A stretch of 64,000 nt of DNA, taken from contig NW_006281105.1 in assembly GCF_000203795.2 (NCBI RefSeq), positions 434,001 through 498,000 of the forward strand, read 5' to 3'. Both the position numbers and the translations under genes were made by a program. This DNA is from Batrachochytrium dendrobatidis JAM81 (Eukaryota; Chytridiomycota; Chytridiomycetes; Rhizophydiales). Position 1 is the first letter of the stretch, and each line of letters starts with the position of its first letter. Shown piece by piece: positions 58,501-64,000 of this stretch. Below the pieces are notes generated by a model that saw only the letters and a list, made by a program, of their open reading frames with translations, was not told the origin of the DNA and searched no databases.

Positions 58501-59039
58501 TATTTCAATGAATGAATCTGGTGATCATACAATGTATGACTATGCCAAATGAGCAGAAAGGGCAAATTCAAAATGATCATTTCAGATCAAAACCATAGTT
58601 TGTGTCATATGATGGATGTTATGCCTGGAAAGTTGAAAGTCTATTCCTAAAACAATCCGTTTCTATCAAAAAAGCATAACACATATCAAACCATTTTATA
58701 TTTTAAAGCAAACTAGGCAGCCAATGCCAGAGTGTTGCATTTTACGTGAATATGGTTGTAATTTCCAAGATCGATATTTGCATTGAAGCAAAACAATGGC
58801 TAGTTTAACCCATATTCCAGTACACTTCTCGTTGCATGAAAACACCAACAATTTGACAAATAATGTCATGGTAAAGAGATGAGTTAATATACAGACATAC
58901 AAATGTTTACCTTGTCCGTCGATGGTTTTTTGTAAGGAGTGCTGGTTCCCGCAGTATTCAAGTAGCCTTTGTTTCTGTTAGTATAAAGTCCAGTAGGAGT
59001 TTCTTTATTAGAAACTGATGGTGAATGTGGAGTGTTCAT
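55528..59039 (-). CDS. Nucleoporin (Nup153/Nup1-like) with RanBP2 zinc fingers
   Basis: Eight exons: 59039-58911, 58237-57601, 57500-57057, 56974-56901, 56825-56757, 56671-56574, 56491-56158 and 56085-55528, 780 aa from the first in-frame ATG (MNTPHSPSVSN). The frame is open further upstream, so a 5' exon is possible. Features: SRLFSPALQFLG amphipathic-type segment, FTFSFNAPQGSANPF, RYAGSGFGASRGRTG, SAAQSILSSLDDFDAP and PNPYLASSK, which resemble Nup1/Nup60/Nup153 basket proteins. A Ser/Thr/Ala-rich region follows. The C-terminus has three RanBP2-type fingers (WxCxxC-x10-CxxC), such as KWSCGVCLVKNPSDKITCIA. RanBP2 fingers in Nup153 bind Ran-GDP. Few classical FG repeats are seen. Intron 1 (58238-58910) contains a MITE-like element. 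Confidence 0.75.
55581..55826 (-). repeat. Tandem 123-bp duplication encoding zinc fingers
   Basis: Two direct copies, 55581-55703 and 55704-55826, differing by one base that I can see (G/A near 55619/55742). Each codes 41 residues: one zinc finger plus the linker SPAPLKTATPAIPPKDPFG. Period 123 is a multiple of three, so the frame is kept. The near-identity suggests a recent duplication or gene conversion. Confidence 0.85.
58361..58762 (-). mobile_element. MITE-like element inside a nucleoporin intron
   Basis: About 402 bp within intron 1 of the nucleoporin gene. Left end TCATATTTACGTAAAGTAAC (slightly decayed), right end CATTTTACGTGAATATGGTT. Interior, in reverse orientation: AATAAACAGCCAATCTTATG, GAATGAATCTGGTGATCATA, AAACCATAGTTTGTGTCATA. 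It is the longest copy with both ends identifiable and a good type copy for the family. Confidence 0.65.
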
Positions 59040-59265
59040 ACGAGAATAGCTATCAGCAATGGCCTCACTCAAGACAGCAATATCTGAAGGCTTTTGATGA
59101 ATATTTTACAAGAATTTCAATCCTCAAATACGACTTAAATCTAAGCGTGTTTTGGGCCAAAATGAGCCAAATCGTGAAATATGCCCAAATTTCAATTGAT
59201 GAGTGCTTGAATTTGGCCATAAGTGTTTTGATCTGCCAATCATTCATTCAACCCTCAATATAATC
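59040..59265. promoter_or_regulatory. Short divergent promoter, nucleoporin / COQ8
   Basis: 226 bp between the two opposing ATGs. A local inexact repeat, GGGCCAAAATGAGCCAAAT then ATGCCCAAATTT, lies at about 59154-59192. Part of the left side may be nucleoporin coding or 5' exon, because that frame stays open here. Confidence 0.4.
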
Positions 59266-61518
59266 ATGCAATCTGCACGTCGTTTGGCAGCCAACGTTGC
59301 TACCAGCGATGCATTGAGTAAGGCTGCTGTGGAAAAATGGCCCATTGAATACCTCGCAGTATTTGATTCTATTTGTTTTAATCATGCCAATCTATAATCC
59401 ATTAGGTCTGCTTCTGGCTATAAGAAAAGTACCCATTTTAAACCCACAACAAAATATACAATCTTCTCCAGTGTGTCTAGCTCCTGTCGCTATTCCGACT
59501 GTAGATCCAATCGAGCCTGGAAATTCGATCTCTAATAAAACTGAGGCTGCAACTTTGGTAGATCAACCTATTCCAAAAAGCTCATTTATGGATAATGTAA
59601 AGGTAAAATCAGCCGAGTTTTTGAATTAAATTACATATCTGTAGCATGATCGCTTGAAATCTTAGTTTGTATTTATTCATTTATAAAGCCTCGTCAACTG
59701 GAGCCTGCAGCTATTCCATATACACGGATTGGTCGTATCTATGAGCTTGGAAGTATGCCTACCAACTGTCAGATATATTTTAATGCACCATAATTCATTC
59801 TGTTCATGCGTCTAATTCTTTGGGATTTGATCTACTTTTTATTACATCAAGGCTTGGCGGCAGGTGTCAGTCTAGGAATGATGTCAGAAGCAGTTAAACG
59901 TGCCACTGGAATCTCATCTGAATCTGACTCGTCTAGCCTTGCATTTTCTCCCAGCAACGTGGAACGAATTGTTGAAAAACTTTCCAAGATGCGTGGTGCT
60001 GCTTTGAAGATGGGCCAGATGATTAGCATTCAAGGTATTCAGTGACACTTGCAGCAATATGGCATACTATTTATCATTTCAGCTATAGTAAGCATTTTGA
60101 AAATTGTAATAGATAACAGGATGATTGGCCCAGAAATCGAAGACATATTCAGAAGAGTACAAAGCAGCGCAAACTATATGCCTACATGGCAATTAGAGCA
60201 GGTGCTATCTAAAAATTTGGGCAGTGATTGGAGATCAAAATTTCAGTCATTTGAAGATATCCCTTTGGCAGCAGCATCTATTGGTCAAGTGCATAAAGCT
60301 GTTTTGCCTACTGGAGAAACAGTTGCTGTTAAAGTTCAATATCCAGGCGTTGCAGATAGTATCTCGAGCGATTTGGCCAATTTGAAATCTTTGCTACTTT
60401 TTGGAAATATGCTTCCAAAGGGACTATATTTGGATAACATGATCCGTGTAGCTTCGTCGGAACTTAGTCTTGAGTGCGATTATAAACGAGAAGCTGCAGC
60501 TTCTGAAAGATTTAGAACGCTTATTGCGAAAGCCGGCCTGGACTCATTTTATGTACCTCGGGTTTTCCCCGACCTCACTACTTCGCGTGTTCTAACCACT
60601 GAATACTTTCAAGGAATCTCGATAGATCAGGCTGTTACTCTCGATCAGAAAACAAGAAATGATGTATGTCATGGCTGGTATAATAACTGTATTGTATGTT
60701 TCCTGAATATCTTTTTTGAATATCAAGACTAAGTTGCTGTTTTACATTATTGTATTTCTATCAATTCTTGATGCTAGCTTGGCGAAAAACTTTTTCGATT
60801 ATGTCTTCTTGAGCTGTTTGAATTTCGGTTCATGCAAACAGATCCCAATTGGTCCAACTTTTTATACAATCCTGCCACGCACAAGGTTTGTTTATTTAAA
60901 CACGATGCTATTGGAATTGGAATCTAAACTCGATGGTTTCATTAAATTGTTTATAAATTCTTGGATCGTCACTTGTGTATATGTCCTATTAGATTGCGTT
61001 GATTGATTTTGGTGCCTCGCGCGAGTTTCCTAAATCATTTACAGATGACTACTTGCGTCTACTTCATGCCAGCTCAGTGAAAAACCATGAAGAATGTATC
61101 AATTATTCCCGAAAACTAGGGTTTCTTACAGGTTACGAAAGCTCGGTAAGCTATTATGTTGTATAGTTTTTACGTGCTGCTTTTAGCTTATTGACAGCTT
61201 AAATGATTTCCACTCCCTTTAACCATTTTAAACTAGGTGATGAACAATGCACATCTCAAGTCTCTACAACTACTGAGTCGCCCATTTATGATTGATGCTA
61301 AGCCCTTGTATGACTTTAGCACTGCAAGTGATATTTCTAGCCAAGTTCGCACCGAAATACCTGTCATGCTACGTGAGCGACTCACTCCTCCACCCGATGA
61401 ATCGTATTCACTCCATCGAAAATTATCTGGATTCTTTTTACTTTGCAACAAACTTGAATCACAAATCCATTGTAGAGAGATATTTGAACAAATCTTGAAT
61501 AAATACAAGTTTGACTAA
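59266..61518 (+). CDS. COQ8: COQ8/ADCK3 atypical kinase for coenzyme Q biosynthesis
   Basis: Eight exons: 59266-59317, 59406-59602, 59689-59752, 59852-60034, 60113-60663, 60778-60885, 60993-61145 and 61237-61518, 529 aa. The KxGQ motif reads [11 protein letters not shown]. The alanine-rich loop is [13 protein letters not shown], the ATP-site lysine is in [10 protein letters not shown], and the ExD motif is [11 protein letters not shown]. The catalytic and metal-binding sites are [13 protein letters not shown] and [12 protein letters not shown]. These are the marks of the UbiB/ABC1 family; COQ8 supports assembly of the mitochondrial CoQ synthesis complex. The first intron is the least certain: I used the GTAAGG donor inside codon 18, which gives a 17-residue lead exon. 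A later GTATTT donor does not keep frame. The N-terminus is basic, as expected for mitochondrial import. Confidence 0.9.
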
Positions 61519-61551
61519 ATTATAATAGATTGCCGATTTAAAACCAATACT

Positions 61552-63292
61552 TTATACAGTCATATTTGAAGGCATAGTTGACGAGATTCTTGATGCACTA
61601 TTCAAATTAGGTGTTGCATTTCCTGTTAATAAGACTGGTTTAGTGACTAGATAGGTTAAGCTAAAGGGATGTAATGGCTTTGCTGGACCTGCACTGCCAG
61701 CTGTTTCCTTTACTTCTGTTGCGGGTGGTTTATTTTTCTAAATACCAATGTTCATGTGTGAGATTGAAAGTTAAATCTAAAACTGCCAGATCGTGGTAAT
61801 GCATGGTATTCAATATATGCGTCAGCAACATCTTAAATATACCTGTTTCTTGTCAACATTAATAGATTTTGGCGGCAGTACACATTTACTGGATAGATTT
61901 GTGAGCAAGTGAGATGATGTACCCCACGAAACTGATTCAGGTGGCTCCATGATTCGTGCAAGATCGCCATGAACAGACTTGATCCAAGGTGTAAATCCTA
62001 ATATCAAAGTTTTGAAATTGCGCATGATTTAGTTATTTAATTGGACCTGATGTTTTAGCAAACCTGTATTTGACTTGATAGATTGGTGTGAAAACAGTAG
62101 TATTACGTACCGTGTTGAACCTTTTTGATCTCTGTCTATCTTTCGATATATTCGTATAAAAATCAGACATATATTTACAAAAAATATAGTATGCACTGTT
62201 TTACAAATTCAAACCCACATTGTACGATCCAGGCGCCACGTTTGAACCAGTTGCTCGCATTCGAAATCGCTCTTGTGAGCTTTTAAAAGCAGATACAGCA
62301 CCAGCCGGGTTAGTCTGGATGCACAAATGTGGCTCATAAATTCCTGGTGATAGTTTTGACTAGATTGATTCATTAGTAGTTAAAATATTAGTCAAATGTC
62401 CAACTTGTTGACTCATTTATCTAGAATTTGCATTGCAACGCTGAATACTCGCATCTTTTACTACAAATCTGTCTGATGTTCGAGCCCACACATCCTTGAC
62501 TGTTTGCTTTCGTCGAACCTGTGATGCATTTTCCCAAAGTAAAGGGAATGGGGTGTAGCTTCCCACCGCAGCATTAGTGTCTATACTGTGTTGATTGACC
62601 CATCGACCATTGAGTCGGTCAGAGTCGGGCACATTGTAAAATTTGCGATTGAATGCAGGATTACAATTTGGTACTTTCTTGGGCTGCTTTTTCTGATACT
62701 GATGATCCATCAATGGATGCTGATCGTGCTGGACTTGACCATGGTGTCGTGTATCTGACTTTGCTGGTGTAAAAACTTTATTTGCAGTCTTTACTCGGGT
62801 TATATCCACCAATCCATGTATATGTTTTACTTTGTCTGTTTGAGAATCACCATTTAACAAGTCGGACGAGAAAGGCTGTCCATCATGGTCTTCAGTTTGA
62901 AATAATCCAGTATCCTCAACTTCCGACGTGATCTGAATCTTCACTTCATTTGTGTACTCGGAAGACGTAGATGCTCGAATGTTACCTTCTGTATTTGCTT
63001 GGGCAACTGCGTCGTGTATACTATCGTTCTTTTTGGAAACCTCCACCAATATATGTTTTGGATTGATTTTTTCCTCAGTACTCTGACTTACTGAAAGTCG
63101 ACATTCGCCAATAGAGTCTTGTTTGCTATGAGCATCTTCTTGCTGTTGATCATTAAACGAAGTAGCCATGCTACTGCTAAGCGATTGGGGATCAGAGTAT
63201 AAATGATTTGGTTTAGGCACTTCTAAATATGTTCCTGGAGCATTTTCAATTATACTTGACAAGTCTGGCTGTGGTTTGGTTTCTACACTCAT
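61552..63292 (-). CDS. STPG1-like sperm-tail PG-rich (SHIPPO) repeat protein
   Basis: Five exons: 63292-62465, 62359-62219, 62135-62111, 61997-61843 and 61737-61552, about 444 aa. All joins are in phase 0 or 1 and were chosen for frame. PG-rich units are scattered through it: NAPGTYLEVPKPNHL near the start, LSPGIYEPHLCIQ, and NVAPGSYN. Other landmarks are SFNDQQQE and AFNRKFYNVPDSDRLNGRW, and GFTPWIKSVHGDLARI near the end. The P-G-x-Y units match the SHIPPO/STPG repeat found in flagellar axoneme proteins such as STPG1 and ODF3. A flagellar role is inferred from that family. The first donor (GTAGTA) and second donor (GTGGGT) are weaker sites. The stop is 33 bp from the convergent COQ8 stop. 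Confidence 0.65.
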
Positions 63293-64000
63293 TGAAACTA
63301 TGAATGTGATATAAAAATATTAGCTTTTCCAATCTTAGATGAAGACAAAAAGAGACAAGAGTGGAGATAAATATGAAATTATGAGTAACCATCACCATCA
63401 GCGTGTATCTGAAAAGTACTCGCGTAAATTTCAATCACTTTTATGTAGAATCGGGTTGGATGATGTTGTTATGTAAACATTGGTAGACTTTTGCTGATGT
63501 GAATGACATGAGAATCTAGCGATCGTGTATCACGATCAGCTTGCTGAACTTACTGCTCCACTTGATTCAATATAGAACAATGTCGCCCATTTAATCTAGC
63601 GATGACTAATGGTTCCAAGATAAGGTCAGATTGAGCTATTAAAATATGGGTGTATTTCATCCCGATCTCATCTTTTTTGTTGTAATCTTCAAAGTAGACG
63701 CAATTAGAAATCAGACGGGTGGATAAATAGTCAAGCAGATGTGACACAATTTAGTCTATAAATCAGGTATAAATACATTTCAAATAGATTAAAATGTATA
63801 GCATTATTTATTTTTAATATAGTCAAACAAGACTGTGATTTTCAGTATGCATCAGTCCATATAAAGGTAAATAGTATTTCAGTGGATTTTAAGAGTTTTT
63901 CATCCAATAAAATGGTATTATCCAATACTTTTTCTATACCAAGACACGTTCTATGATTTGAATACCGTCAAAGACTATCAAATCTTCACACAAACCCAAG
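63293..64000. other. Right-end intergenic region, no gene seen
   Basis: About 700 bp upstream of the STPG1-like start to the window edge. AT-rich; an isolated ACTCGCGTAAATTTC at about 63417 faintly resembles the repeat terminus but has no partner. A minus-strand frame at 63747-63550 is not supported by similarity. Confidence 0.4.

Noticed and set aside
1..64000. tRNA, rRNA, CRISPR arrays and viral or plasmid genes
   Set aside because: No B-box/cloverleaf pattern, no rRNA-like sequence, no regularly spaced short repeats and no phage or viral gene was seen on either strand; the genome is clearly eukaryotic.

Overview
The window looks like nuclear DNA of a zoosporic (chytrid-type) fungus. It is AT-rich, and its genes are compact with many short GT..AG introns. 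Fungal housekeeping genes (WBP1, BFR1, NOC3, COQ8, the V-ATPase f subunit, SIN1/AVO1) sit beside genes normally found only in organisms with motile cilia (androglobin-like, TMEM231, FANK1-like, an STPG/SHIPPO-repeat protein, probably a CCDC34-like coiled coil). That mixture fits a flagellated early-diverging fungus, perhaps in the Rhizophydiales/Batrachochytrium range. The clade is inference; no species marker was seen. Exon boundaries were read by hand from splice sites, reading-frame phase and family similarity.

Layout, left to right. A low-complexity minus-strand gene runs off the left edge. A repeat-rich gap follows, then the androglobin-like gene (+), CCDC124 (-), BFR1 (+), SIN1 (+), a 1026-residue orphan (+), V-ATPase subunit f (-), a GNAT acetyltransferase with a long N-terminal extension (-), an ABCC transporter (+), protein disulfide isomerase (-), TMEM231 (+), cystathionine beta-synthase (-), a 56-residue membrane protein (+), a BTB protein (-), FANK1-like (-), an SLC35C2-like transporter (-), a 58-residue candidate (+), a TIGAR-like phosphatase (+), a CCDC34-like protein (+), NOC3 (-), WBP1/OST48 (+), an LKB1/STK11 kinase (+), a nucleoporin with RanBP2 zinc fingers (-), COQ8 (+) and an STPG1-like protein (-). 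Neighbours mostly alternate strand, giving divergent promoter pairs and tight convergent ends. The tightest is LKB1/nucleoporin, 8 bp apart if the inferred last LKB1 exon is right.

Functional themes are: flagellum and transition zone (androglobin-like, TMEM231, FANK1, STPG1, CCDC34-like); ER and secretory pathway (PDI, WBP1, SLC35C2-like, BFR1); ribosome-related (NOC3, CCDC124); nutrient and energy signalling (SIN1 of TORC2, LKB1, TIGAR-like); mitochondria (COQ8).

The most interesting non-genic feature is a dispersed family of roughly 200-600 bp non-coding repeats. Several copies end in inverted repeats built on CGTATTCACGTAAAATG, so they look like MITEs. Two sit whole in introns (CBS, nucleoporin). 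Several others end only about 40-130 bp upstream of start codons, with the terminal motif pointing at the gene.
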